NCBI RefSeq assembly: GCF_003387475.1
Contig: NZ_QUNO01000013.1
Coordinates: 62,001 to 126,000, forward strand
Direction of reading: 5' to 3'
From: Kutzneria buriramensis
GTDB lineage: Bacteria > Actinomycetota > Actinomycetes > Mycobacteriales > Pseudonocardiaceae
Length of the DNA stretch: 64,000 bases
The notes beneath the pieces were generated by a model. The model made no database searches. It was not told the DNA's origin and saw nothing but the letters and a program-made list of their open reading frames with translations. A program made the position numbers and the translations under genes. Shown piece after piece: positions 23,708 to 33,200 of the stretch (its first letter is position 1; each line of letters starts with the position of its first letter).

Positions 23708-25202
23708 GTCGCGGCCACAGCTGCGGCCATGACATCGTCAGCCCCTCGCACACGACGATCGGGTCGCGCTGGGCCTGGTTGACGACGTCCGACCCCATCT
23801 GGACGGCGCCGACCGTCGTGCAGCGGGCGAAGCCCGGGGCCAGCAGCTCGGGGCGGATCCCCACCGCCACAACGATGTTCGCCGACGACGGCGGCATCCA
23901 GGTCGCCAACTCGTTGTGCCCGCTGTACACATCGGGCAGGCCGTACTCGTGCTGCCAGCGCGCGAGGGCGCCGGCCTCGCCGTAGTCCTGGGCCAGCAGC
24001 ACCGCCGACTGCCGCTGGTCCGGCGGCAGCGCCGACACCACGCCGGCCACCTGACGTGCGAGATCGGGCCAGCCCATGCTGTCCCGGGTCTCGATGTCGA
24101 CGACCGGGATCGGCGTCCGCGCCACCAGCGACGCCGGCACCACGGGCAGCATCAGCACCACGGAGATCGCCGCATTCAGGGCCAGCGCCCAGCCGACCGT
24201 GCGCCGCCGGAACGAGTCCAGCTGGACGCAGCCGGCGGCGAACAGCACCAGCACCAGCGCCGCCGGGTAGTCCAGGCGGCCGCCGGTCACGAAGACGACC
24301 GCAAGCACGACCGGGTAGCTCACGGCCACCGCACGGACCGGCCGCCACCCAGGGCGGCGGAGCAAGCCGACCAGGCCGGCCAGCCAGATCGGCGCCAGCG
24401 GCAGGCCCAGCACGGCCAGCTGTCCCGGCAGCAGGAAGAGTCGGTTGCGGTCGCCGTTGCCGTCGGCGCTGAGCGCTTTGGCCATGCTGAGCTGGGGCCA
24501 GCCGTGCGTCGCCTGGTAGATGATGTTGGGCGCGCCGATTACCAGCGCGATGGCCACCGCCGCGAGCAGCCAACGGTTGACGAGCAGCCGGCGCGGTCCG
24601 ACGAGGGCCAGGCCGACCAACAGGCCGCCGCACAGGAGCAGCACCAGGTACTTGTTGTACAGCGCGAGTCCGACCGCAATGCCGGCGAAGACCCACCAGC
24701 GGCCGGCCCTGCGGAGCAGCGCGCGCAGCACGAACAGCGTGACGACCTCCCAAGCGACGAGGTCGAGGCTCGACGTGAGCAGGGTGTGCCCGACCAGCAG
24801 GACGAAGGACGAGCCGGCCGCGCCCAGGGCGGCGACGACCTGCGCTCGCGTCGAGCCGCCCAGCTCCGCGGTAATCATCGCGGTGAGGATGACCACCGCC
24901 GCGGCGCACAGCGCGGCCGGCACCCTGATGCCTACCGGCGTGTCGCCGAGGAGGTGCGTCGAGAGGCCGGCGAGCAGCGGCGTCAGTGGCGGCTGGTCGA
25001 CGTAGCCGACCGCGGGGTGCGCGCTCAGCATCCGGAAGTACAACTCGTCGCGGTAGTAGCCGTAGCGCGATGCGCAGGCGATCAGCGTGACCAACACGCC
25101 CACCGCCACCGCGACGACGCCCGGCCAGGCCGTCCGCGTCGGGGCGGGCCAGGGCGGAGCGCCCCGCACCGGTGTTCGAACGTCGAGCGTTGCCTGGCTC
25201 AT
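23691..25202 (-). CDS. GT39/ArnT-like membrane glycosyltransferase
   Basis: 503 residues with about 10-12 hydrophobic segments in the first 380 residues and a soluble C-terminal domain. The first outside loop holds RDELYF and GYVDQPPLTPLLAGL near residues 55-75, the acidic signature of the ArnT/PMT (dolichyl- or polyprenyl-phosphate sugar) transferases. Start ATG 25202 behind GGGAGGC. It should transfer a sugar from a lipid phosphate carrier to a lipid or protein acceptor on the outer face of the membrane; the acceptor is unknown. A palindrome lies 29 nt upstream of the start. Confidence 0.85.
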   Translation of the reverse strand: MSQATLDVRTPVRGAPPWPAPTRTAWPGVVAVAVGVLVTLIACASRYGYYRDELYFRMLSAHPAVGYVDQPPLTPLLAGLSTHLLGDTPVGIRVPAALCAAAVVILTAMITAELGGSTRAQVVAALGAAGSSFVLLVGHTLLTSSLDLVAWEVVTLFVLRALLRRAGRWWVFAGIAVGLALYNKYLVLLLCGGLLVGLALVGPRRLLVNRWLLAAVAIALVIGAPNIIYQATHGWPQLSMAKALSADGNGDRNRLFLLPGQLAVLGLPLAPIWLAGLVGLLRRPGWRPVRAVAVSYPVVLAVVFVTGGRLDYPAALVLVLFAAGCVQLDSFRRRTVGWALALNAAISVVLMLPVVPASLVARTPIPVVDIETRDSMGWPDLARQVAGVVSALPPDQRQSAVLLAQDYGEAGALARWQHEYGLPDVYSGHNELATWMPPSSANIVVAVGIRPELLAPGFARCTTVGAVQMGSDVVNQAQRDPIVVCEGLTMSWPQLWPRLTHLG

Positions 25203-25230
25203 CGTGCCTCCCGAGTGCCGCACCGCCAGC

Positions 25231-25247
25231 TATACACTCGGAGTATA
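25231..25247. promoter_or_regulatory. Palindrome upstream of the glycosyltransferase
   Basis: TATAC, spacer ACTCGGA, GTATA, with ACTC-G-GAGT as an internal palindrome. It resembles PadR-type sites. A related sequence (CTATA-AACGGAGTG-TATAG) stands before the FtsX-like gene at 51540. No PadR gene is visible in the window. Confidence 0.45.
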
Positions 25248-25294
25248 CATACAGTTTATAGTTGCATTTGTGCAGGTCAGAGACTTGAGGGCGG

Positions 25295-25615
25295 TTACGA
25301 GATCAGAAAGGCGGGTACGAGCTGCGCAGCCGGCGAAGCCCTCGACGGCGCTGCGCCCGCCGGTGTCGAGCCGACGATCACGCCCCGCTCGTCGCGGAGC
25401 AGGACCCCGCCGGGGGCGGGCACCACCTTGCCGTCGGTGGCGGCGGCCAGGGCGTTGAAGAACTCGGGGAACCGTGCCGCCGCGCCGGCGACGCCCCGCG
25501 AGCTGAAGCCGAGGCCGAGGGCGCCCCAGGCCTTCCCGGTGGCGATCTGCGGCCGGGCGATGCCCGAGCCGGACTGCCGGTACAGCACGACGGCGTGACC
25601 GCCCGCGTCGAGGCG
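25295..25615 (-). pseudogene. GlcG/HbpS-like (DUF336) gene, 5' end missing
   Basis: The minus strand reads LDAGGHAVVLYRQSGSGIA, then KAWGALGLGF and GGVLLRDERGVIVG, the core of the GlcG/HbpS heme-binding-like family. The family's N-terminal helix and first strands are absent: upstream of LDAGGH the sequence becomes the antisense of the MmyB-like remnant. After GVIVG the frame loses the expected GVSG ending, and a neighbouring frame resumes with a plausible tail (SAVEGFAGCAA), so there is also a frameshift. It is non-functional as it stands. Confidence 0.65.
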
Positions 25616-26212
25616 GCGATGCTCGACCTGCTGGGCAAGCTCGGGGACGTGCCGGCGCAGCTGTTCACCGACCTTTTCGAGCTGGTGGCCCAGAACGACC
25701 TCGCCGTCGCCCTGCTCGACGAGCCGCTGTCGGGTGGCGGGCCCGACGACAGCCAGGTCTGCCGGTGGTCCCTCGACCCAGCGGCCCGTGCGCGCTACCC
25801 GGTCGACGCCCAACCGGGCGTGTCCCGTTTCTACGTCGCCGATCTGCGAGCCGCGAGCGGCCGATACCAGCGTGTCACCCGGTTCATCTCGCGACTTCGT
25901 AGCCGTAGCATCGAATTCTCCGATCTGTGGGACTCCGCCGCGGTGCGGGTTCGGCGGTCCGGCGAGCATCAGGTGCTGCACCCCAGCGTCGGGCTCATCG
26001 AGCTGGAGTGCACCGGCATGCTCAGCGAGGACGGCCGGCACCGGCGTGTCTGGTACTCGCCCCGGGTCGGCGGCGAAACCGCCCAGCGGCTGCAACTCCT
26101 CGGCGAGGACGGCCGGCACCGGCGTGTCTGGTACTCGCCCCGGGTCGGCGGCGAAACCGCCCAGCGGCTGCAACTCCTCGGCGTAGTGGGGACGACGTCA
26201 TTTCGTAGGTAG
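25600..26212 (+). pseudogene. MmyB-like XRE regulator, helix-turn-helix half missing
   Basis: The plus strand encodes the ligand-binding half of an MmyB-like regulator: LLGKLGDVPAQLF...VAQNDLAVALL, RWSLDPAARARYP, SIEFSDLWDSAAVR, HPSVGLIELE and a RLQLL end. A full member has an XRE helix-turn-helix of about 90 residues before this; here it is lost at the junction with the GlcG-like remnant. Near the end, 26 residues (EDGRHRRVW...LQLLG) are exactly duplicated. Both remnants lost their 5' ends at the same point, so one deletion removed the divergent promoter and both starts. Confidence 0.65.
26025..26180. repeat. Exact 78-bp tandem duplication
   Basis: Bases 26025-26102 are repeated without change at 26103-26180, in frame, duplicating 26 codons of the MmyB-like remnant. 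The lack of any difference points to a recent event. Confidence 0.92.
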
Positions 26213-26273
26213 AGCCGGGCCTTTCGTGTCGAACTGCCCTTGCCCGTGTGGGCGGTGTGCCATGGTGCGGGCC

Positions 26274-27269
26274 ATGACTGTTTCGGCGCGCGCGAAGTGG
26301 TTGGCCGTCGCGATCAGCTGCGTGGTGGCCGGGTCGGTGTGGGTCGGCGTCAGCCAGGGGGCGCCGACCGTGGCGGTCGGGTCGTACGACACCACCGCGC
26401 AGTTGTTCGCCACCGTCGCCGGTCCCGGCTCCGGGCCGTTCGGCACCAGCCTGGAAGGCGCCGCCTTCGACAAGGACGGGCACTTCTACTTCGTCAACAC
26501 CACGGCGTCGCCCGGTGAGCCGAAGCTGATGGGTCTGGACCTGGCCACCCGCAAGGTCAGCACCCTGTACACCGATTCGACCAGCATGCTCAACTGCATC
26601 GGCTTCGACCCGCACGGGACGATGTACCTGTGTGACCTCAAGGGGCAGAAGGTCGTCAGCTTCGATCGCGCCAGCCATGCGTTGACCGATGTGCTGACGT
26701 CGGTGGGCGGCACCCCGTTCGTGCCCAACGACCTGACGTTCGATCCGGCGGGCACCATGTACGTCACCGACTACCAGGACACGACCGGCCGGATCATCCA
26801 GGTCGACGCGAACGGCGCCAAGGCCCCGGTGACCGGCCTGAACCATCCCAACGGCATCACCATGAACGGCGACCACACCGCGTTGTGGATCGACGAGGAT
26901 CTGTCCGGCACCCTCGACCACGTCGCCTGGCAGCTGTCGTCGCCGGCGTCGACGACACTGGCGGCCACGCTGCACAAGGCGGCGTACCTGAGTCTTGGCG
27001 CCAATGCGTACGCGGATTCGCTGACGGTGGATGGCCAGGGCAACGTGTACATGGCGGTCTACGGCACCGGGGAGGTGCTGGAGTTCAACGCTGCCGGCGT
27101 TCAGGTCGGCAAGGTGGTGTTCCCGGAGAGTGCGCCGAAGGTGACGCATGTGGCGATCCAGCCCGGGACGCGGAAGGCGTTCGCGACGGCGTCCGGGCCC
27201 GGGGGCGGGTATGTCTTCACGTTCCCCGCGCTGGCGGCCGCTCCGGCGGGAATGCCGAACGGCGGTTAG
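26274..27269 (+). CDS. Secreted SMP-30/NHL-like beta-propeller protein
   Basis: 331 residues. An N-terminal signal sequence or anchor (KWLAVAISCVVAGSVWVGVSQGA) is followed by propeller repeats with hallmarks such as GAAFDKDGHFYFVN, IGFDPHGTMYLCD, LTFDPAGTMYVTD, HPNGITMNGDHTALWI and LTVDGQGNVYMA. This matches the SMP-30/gluconolactonase/strictosidine-synthase-like superfamily. ATG 26274 is preferred because it puts the charged residues directly before the hydrophobic stretch; ATG 26262 adds four residues. The substrate is unknown, and a lactonase role is only a family guess. Confidence 0.8.
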   Translation: MTVSARAKWLAVAISCVVAGSVWVGVSQGAPTVAVGSYDTTAQLFATVAGPGSGPFGTSLEGAAFDKDGHFYFVNTTASPGEPKLMGLDLATRKVSTLYTDSTSMLNCIGFDPHGTMYLCDLKGQKVVSFDRASHALTDVLTSVGGTPFVPNDLTFDPAGTMYVTDYQDTTGRIIQVDANGAKAPVTGLNHPNGITMNGDHTALWIDEDLSGTLDHVAWQLSSPASTTLAATLHKAAYLSLGANAYADSLTVDGQGNVYMAVYGTGEVLEFNAAGVQVGKVVFPESAPKVTHVAIQPGTRKAFATASGPGGGYVFTFPALAAAPAGMPNGG

Positions 27270-27321
27270 TGGGCGGAGGAAATCCCTCGACAGTTTCCCC
27301 CTCCCCTGCCACAGTCCCCCC

Positions 27322-28239
27322 ATGCCCGCCGACCTCGGCCCCGCCGAACTCCGCCAGATGCAGCACCTCGCCCAGCAGGTCACGGCCCTGCGCCCCGACC
27401 TGCTCAACGGCGACGCGACGATCGGCGAGCTGGCCTGGGTCTGGGCCAAGGACGTCGACGCCCTCGGCCACTCCTGGCGTCACCGCTTCTGGCACACGAA
27501 CGGGCAACTCACAGCTTGGGGGTGGGCATGGCTCCCCCACGACGGCACGACAACGGCGAACCTGCTCTGGCAGACGCACCCCGATCACCCGGAACTCCTC
27601 CCCGAGATCCTCGACTGGTACGACGCCACCGCCGGCGACGTCGTAAGACACCTGACGATCCAGCAGGCGGACACCCACGCGCAGAACCACGTCGCCGCTC
27701 ACGGCTACACCCTCGACGAGGACGACAAGTCCTGGGTGCAGTGGAACACCCGCGACCTCACCGACGTGCCGCAACCCGTCCTACCCGAGAACTACCGGTT
27801 CCGAACCGCCGCGGACGTCCCGATCACCGACGCGGTCCAGGCACACATGAACGCGTGGCCGAAGTCCCGCCTCACCGACAAAGCCTTCGCGAAAGTCCAG
27901 GAGACCTGGCCCTACCGCCCCGATCTGCACGTCCTGATCGAGGCCCCCGACGGCACCCTCGCCGCATCGGCCATCACCTGGTTCGACGAAACGACGCGAA
28001 CGGCCGAGTTCGAACCGGTTGGCACACACCAGAACTTCCGCCGCAAGGGCCTGGGCACCGCCTTGCAGCTGTACGGCATGCAACTCGCCAAGAACGCCGG
28101 CGCGACCCGGATGTTCGTCGCCTGTGCCGGCGAGCCGACGAACACCGCCGCCCGCGCCATGTACTACGGCGTCGGCTTCCGACCCATCACCCGCGACCTG
28201 CCGCAGATCAAGAATGCGGCGGCACCAACCGGTAGATAG
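27322..28239 (+). CDS. GNAT-family N-acetyltransferase
   Basis: 305 residues, start ATG 27322. The C-terminal half has the GNAT core: ITWFDETTRTAEFEPVGTHQNFRRKGLGTALQLYGM, with the acetyl-CoA loop RRKGLG near residue 238, followed by GATRMFVAC and a YYGVGF motif. The N-terminal half looks like a degenerate second GNAT domain (HGYTLDEDDKSWVQ), as in mycothiol-synthase-like tandem proteins. The substrate is unknown. Its last 32 nt overlap the convergent sorbosone-dehydrogenase-like gene. Confidence 0.85.
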   Translation: MPADLGPAELRQMQHLAQQVTALRPDLLNGDATIGELAWVWAKDVDALGHSWRHRFWHTNGQLTAWGWAWLPHDGTTTANLLWQTHPDHPELLPEILDWYDATAGDVVRHLTIQQADTHAQNHVAAHGYTLDEDDKSWVQWNTRDLTDVPQPVLPENYRFRTAADVPITDAVQAHMNAWPKSRLTDKAFAKVQETWPYRPDLHVLIEAPDGTLAASAITWFDETTRTAEFEPVGTHQNFRRKGLGTALQLYGMQLAKNAGATRMFVACAGEPTNTAARAMYYGVGFRPITRDLPQIKNAAAPTGR

Positions 28240-29533
28240 CGCCCGCCTGATCGTCGCTGACGTACACGGCGTGATCCGGCCCGAGCACCGCATCCACCGG
28301 CCGCCCCCACCGCGACCCGTCGACGGCCTGGAAGCCCCCGACCAGGGTCTGCTGCTTGCCCAGATCCCCGTTCGCCCACGGGAAGAACGACACCTCCGGC
28401 GCCCGCGGCGGCGAGGCGTTCCACGAGCCGTGCACGCCGATCAGCGCCCCGTGGGCGTACTCCCCGGGCAGTCCACCATCCACAAAGGACATCCCCAACG
28501 GCGCGGAGTGCGCGCCGAGCGACTGCTCCAGCCGCGGCAGCTTGGTGCAGTCGAGCCTCGAACCGTCCTTGTTCGTCTCCACGTCCCGCGTGAACGGCAC
28601 GTTCGACGGATTCTGCGGGCTGCCCTTCACGCCGGGATTCACATCGGCGTCGGGATTGCAGTACGGCCACCCCAGATTGCGCCCCTGGGTGAGCTTCGCG
28701 AGCGGCTCGACGGGGTGATCACGCACGTAGTCGGGGATCACCTCCCCCTGCGACGGCCCGTCCGAGCCCCCATACGGCTGGTCGAACGGATACGCGATGT
28801 TGTCCCGGTTGTTCACGGCCGTCCACACCGCCCCGTCCGGCGCGATCGCCAGCCCGGTGCCGTTCCGGACACCGACCGCGAACGGCTCCGCCGGCCCGCC
28901 GCCGGGCGGAACCCGCAGAATCGACGCCCGCGGGGGATTCGCGGTGAGATCGTCGGGCGACACATTGCCCGTCGAACCGACGGACACGTACACCGAGCCG
29001 TCATGCCCCACCACGACGGTCTTCAACGCGTGGGCGTAAGCACCGCCCAACTCCGGGCTCTTGGCATCCGGCAAACCGGTCAGAATCGGCTTCGGATCCT
29101 TCGCGACACCCGAAGCGTACGTGTAGACGTCCACGCGATCGCTCTGGGCGAGGTACAGCTTCGACCCGACGAACGTCAGCCCGTGCGGCTGGTTCAGTCC
29201 GCTCAGCAGCACGGACTGCTTCCCGTCGGACGTCAACCGCACCACCGTGCCGTTCCCCGGGACCGACACGAGCAGGTCGCCGTCCGGCGCCCACGCCTCG
29301 AGCCGCGCGTACGGCACCCGCGCGAACACCGACATCGTCCAGCCCTGCGGCACGAGCACCTGCCGCTGCGTGTCGAACGGCGCGGTGTCCAATCCGGCCG
29401 GCACCGTGAGGTTCACCCGGACGAGGCTCGCCGGCGCGGCGGCCGACGGCGCCGGCCCGGCACTCGAGCCCGAGCAGGCGCTCAACAGCAGAATCGCGGC
29501 CAGTGCGAGTGCGGCGACGCGTCGGATAGTCAT
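28208..29533 (-). CDS. Lipoprotein, sorbosone/glucose dehydrogenase-like propeller
   Basis: 441 residues; ATG 29533 behind GGAAGGG. A lipoprotein signal peptide ends in LLSAC-SG (Cys near residue 20). The body is a six-bladed propeller of the sorbosone dehydrogenase (PQQ-type GSDH) family: LNQPHGLTF, VGVRNGTGLAIAPDGAVW, GRNLGWPYCNPD, LGMSFVDG, GALIGVHGSWN, GRPVDAVLGPDHAVYVSDD. It should sit on the outer face of the membrane and may oxidise aldoses. It is downstream of a SanA-like gene (44-nt gap) and the GH35 beta-galactosidase, possibly one operon. Confidence 0.85.
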   Translation of the reverse strand: MTIRRVAALALAAILLLSACSGSSAGPAPSAAAPASLVRVNLTVPAGLDTAPFDTQRQVLVPQGWTMSVFARVPYARLEAWAPDGDLLVSVPGNGTVVRLTSDGKQSVLLSGLNQPHGLTFVGSKLYLAQSDRVDVYTYASGVAKDPKPILTGLPDAKSPELGGAYAHALKTVVVGHDGSVYVSVGSTGNVSPDDLTANPPRASILRVPPGGGPAEPFAVGVRNGTGLAIAPDGAVWTAVNNRDNIAYPFDQPYGGSDGPSQGEVIPDYVRDHPVEPLAKLTQGRNLGWPYCNPDADVNPGVKGSPQNPSNVPFTRDVETNKDGSRLDCTKLPRLEQSLGAHSAPLGMSFVDGGLPGEYAHGALIGVHGSWNASPPRAPEVSFFPWANGDLGKQQTLVGGFQAVDGSRWGRPVDAVLGPDHAVYVSDDQAGAIYRLVPPHS

Positions 29534-29577
29534 GCCGGCCCTTCCGTCACGGGTCCAGCATCCCACCGTACCGACGA

Positions 29578-30213
29578 CTAGTGCGGCAACGACGCCACGC
29601 CGGGCGCCCGGTGCCAGATCGCATTCTTCAGCGCGAGGACGGTGGCGAACCACTCCCGGGCCTCGTTCACGAACAGGTTGACCCCACCGCAGGCGCACTG
29701 CGCGTTCACGCCGTCGGCGTCCATGCCGAGGCTCCGGCACAGCGACACCGCCCGCGGCAGGTGGTAAGGCTGCGTCACCAGCAACGCCCGCCGCAGGCCG
29801 TACACCTGCACGGCGCGGGCGCAGGTGTCGTACGTGTCCACGCCGTACGGATCGACGACGACCTCGGCCATCGGCACGCCGTGGGTGAGCAGGTACGACG
29901 TCATGGCCCTGGTCTCGTTGCCGGAGCTCCCCGCGGCGTTGCCGGACACCAGCACCGACCGCACCTTGCCGGCCTTGACCAGGGCGATCGTGGTCTCCAG
30001 CCGCCCCGTGAGGTACGGGGTCTTCGTCTCCGCGCCGAACACCACCGCCACCGGCGCGTCGGGGGCATCCGCCACGTCGAACCGATGCCCGCCGGAGGCG
30101 ACGTATGTCCAGGTCACGCCCGTGCCGGTGAGCAGGACGGCCGCCACGAGGGCGGCCGTCCCGATCCACAGTGCACGTCGGAGCCAGCGGCGGCGTGGCT
30201 TCTCATCCCCCAC
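29578..30213 (-). CDS. SanA/YdcF-like DUF218 membrane protein
   Basis: 211 residues. One N-terminal membrane segment (LWIGTAALVAAVLLTGTGVTW) follows RRRWLRR. A DUF218 domain comes after it: APVAVVFGAETKTPYLTGRLETTIALVKAGKVRSVLVSGNAAG, NETRAMTSYLLTHGVP and RALLVTQPYHLPRAV. Proteins of this type (SanA, ElyC) influence envelope integrity and antibiotic exclusion. The start is a GTG at 30213, 20 nt downstream of the beta-galactosidase stop. Confidence 0.87.
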   Translation of the reverse strand: MGDEKPRRRWLRRALWIGTAALVAAVLLTGTGVTWTYVASGGHRFDVADAPDAPVAVVFGAETKTPYLTGRLETTIALVKAGKVRSVLVSGNAAGSSGNETRAMTSYLLTHGVPMAEVVVDPYGVDTYDTCARAVQVYGLRRALLVTQPYHLPRAVSLCRSLGMDADGVNAQCACGGVNLFVNEAREWFATVLALKNAIWHRAPGVASLPH

Positions 30214-30233
30214 GCCACCATGGAATCACAGGC

Positions 30234-33200
30234 TCAGGTGCAGGTCAGCGTGGGCACCGCCCAGTCGGCATGATCCAGTCCATTGCCGTCGCCGCCGTCG
30301 CCGACCTGGAGGTCGAGCACCTGGCCGCCGGTCACCGGCACGTCGATCGCCGCCGCCGGCTGGCCTCCCTTCATCACGGGCGTGGTCACCAGTGTCTTGC
30401 CGTCCACCACCACCGCGAACGTCACCGTCCCGTTGTTGCCGGCCTCGGCGTCGACTCCGACGAACCCCGTCAACCGGGTGCACTTGCCGGCCAAGTAGAC
30501 CTGCACGTCGCTCACCGCGTTGGTGCCAAGGCCCTTGGCGTACACCACGCCGCCGACGGTGATGGGCTTTCCGTCGCCGGCGGCGGCCTCGCCGTTGCTG
30601 GTGTCCCGCTCGACCGGACCCCAGCCGTTGGTGGCGGCCAGGAACGGCAGGCTGCTCACGGCGACCTGGCCGCTCGGCGGCGGCGCGGGCACCGCCCCGA
30701 CGATCCGCTCATCGCTGACGGATTCGCGGCCCCACTTGGCGGTCACCTTCAACGCCGCCGGGGTCAGCGTCCCGGACGTCGCGGTCACCGGCCACGAGAA
30801 GGTGTCGCCGTTGCGGCTGACCGCACCGACGGTCCAGCCGCTCGGTGCCGTCAGAGTCGCCGACACATCGCGACCACATCCCTGGACGGTCGCGGTGGCG
30901 GTGAACTGCTGGCCGCTGGACGCGGTGTCCGGCACGTGCAGGGCAACCGACGAGCGCGGCGCCGGTGGGACGGCGTACTTCCGCGGGTCGTAGCCCGGCG
31001 AGTAGTTCTGCCGCACGGTGAGCGGCGAGGCGTAGCTGCCGTAGTCGGTCAGCGACACCTGGCCGAGCCCGCCGGTGCTGCCGTCGAGGTCCCACACCGC
31101 GATGGCGATCGTGTTGTCCCCATTGGGATTGAGCACGCCGTTGGGGATCGGGAAGCTGTGCTCGGGCCCGAGGTAGTTGATGTACTGCCCCATCTGCCAG
31201 CCGTTGACGAAGATCAGCGCCCGGTACTGGCGGGACGGGTCGTCGGTGATGTTGATGCCCACCGAGGTGTCCTGACCCCGCGGCAGATCGAGCCGGACAT
31301 CGGTGCGGTACCAGGAAACCCCGGGCGTGGTGTCCTTGGCCGGCAACGACACCGTCTGCCACGAGCGGTCCGGGTAGCCGGGCAGCGACTCGCCGGTGCG
31401 CTCGCCGTACAGGCCGCCGGTGTTGAGCGGCCCCCGCACCTGGTCCAGGCCGTTCGCGCCCTGCAACCGCCAGGTGATGGACGTCAGCGGCGAGCCGGTG
31501 ATCCGGGCGCCGATGAGGCCGCGGGCGGCCTTGTTCCCATTCGACGCCCCGTAGTCCTCGTCGTGTCCCATGTCGACGGTCAGCACCGACACCTCGTTGT
31601 CGCCCTTGCGAGCGACTCCGGCCGGGAAGGTGAAGGTGTGCTGGGTGTCGGTCGAGCTGCCGACGAAGGTCCCGTTCAGCCACACCGAGACCGCGCCGGC
31701 GTTGCCGCCGCTCTGCGACGACAGCGTGATCCCGGACTGGGTGCCGTCACCGGTGAACCTGCCGCGATACCAGGTGTTTCCGGTGTGGAAGCCGTAGTCG
31801 TCGGCGAACAGCACCGGCAGCGAGCCCAGCGCGGTGCTGCTGTTGGTGGTCATCTTGTCCGCGACCGGCCAGCGCGAGTCGTCGAAGCCGGGCTGACTCT
31901 CCGGCGACTCCTGCTGGTGCTTCCAGTCGGTCAGCGCCGGCAACGTCACCGGCTTGGCCACCGGCAGCACCGCCGTGCGGCTGCCGCTGGACGTCACGTG
32001 GGACTGCACCGAGCGGCCGTTCCACGTGATGTCCGAGGCAGTGCTGAACACCTCGACCGCACCGTTGGTGTCGGTGTCGCCGGTCAGATCCAGCGCGCGG
32101 CCGTGAGCGGTAGCCGTCCGCAGCAGATGGGTGCCACGCACCAGCACTGGACCCGAAGCGGTGTCCTGGCGCCAGAAGGTCTCGGCGGTTGTCTTGTCCC
32201 CCAGCAGAAGCAGCAGCGGCCGCGCGCCCGGCTCGGTGACCAGCACCCGCGTGAGGCCATTGTGGACGTAGTCCAGTCGAAGATCCCCACGGCTGGCGTC
32301 CCAAGCACTGGTGGCGGAGCCGTCCAGCACCTTCACCGTCGGCTGCTTCGCGTACCGCAGCACGGTTTCCCCGGACTGACCGGCGTCCCCGTACAGCACC
32401 GCGACGTCCTGGCCGCCGATGGTGGCGTTGGTCATGATCTCGGACGTCGAGTACTGCAGGTGCGACTGCCCGAGGTCGTAGCCGGCGACGATGATCTTCG
32501 ACTCGCGGCCGTTCAGAGTGATGTCGCCCTGTTGCGGCACCGACGGGTAGTAGTCGGCGGTCCCGGCGGACAGCAGGTCGACCGCGTCGACCACCACGAA
32601 CGTCCCGGACGCCGACGGGTTCTTCTGCCCGGTGACGACGATCTTCAGCGTGTGCGGACCGGCGGCCAGGCCACGCACCTCGTAGCCGGTCAGCTGGTTC
32701 TGCTTGGACGCCGAGTACAGGTCCACGGTGCCGACCTTGGCGCCGTCCAGGTAGACGTCGGCGATGCCGTGGTTGCCGTCCTTGGACGTGATCCAGCGGA
32801 TTCCGGGGCCGGTGAAGGGAATGCTCACGCTGTCGCCGGTCGTGTCGGAGAACGACTCGGTGTGCTGGTAGTCGCCGCCGGTGTAGTTCTGCTCGGGGCC
32901 GACATGGCTCCACGAGCCCGTGTACGCCAGGGCGGACGCCGGGTCGTCATACGTGTAGCCGGAATGCGCGGCGAGGTCCAACGCGAGGTGCGTGTTGTCC
33001 GTGGCGTTCGACGTGGAATCGCCGTGCCGCAACGTGTGGAACTGCGTGCGGGTGTCCGGGTTGATCCGGGCGGTGTCGGTCAGGGCCGGGTCCGTCAGCG
33101 TCGCCGAGCCGAGCCCGTCGGTCTTGGTCAGCGGCGCCACGGACTGCGTGAACTCGCCGATCAGCTTGTCCTCGTAGTACTTCGGGTCCAGCTGCCGGCT

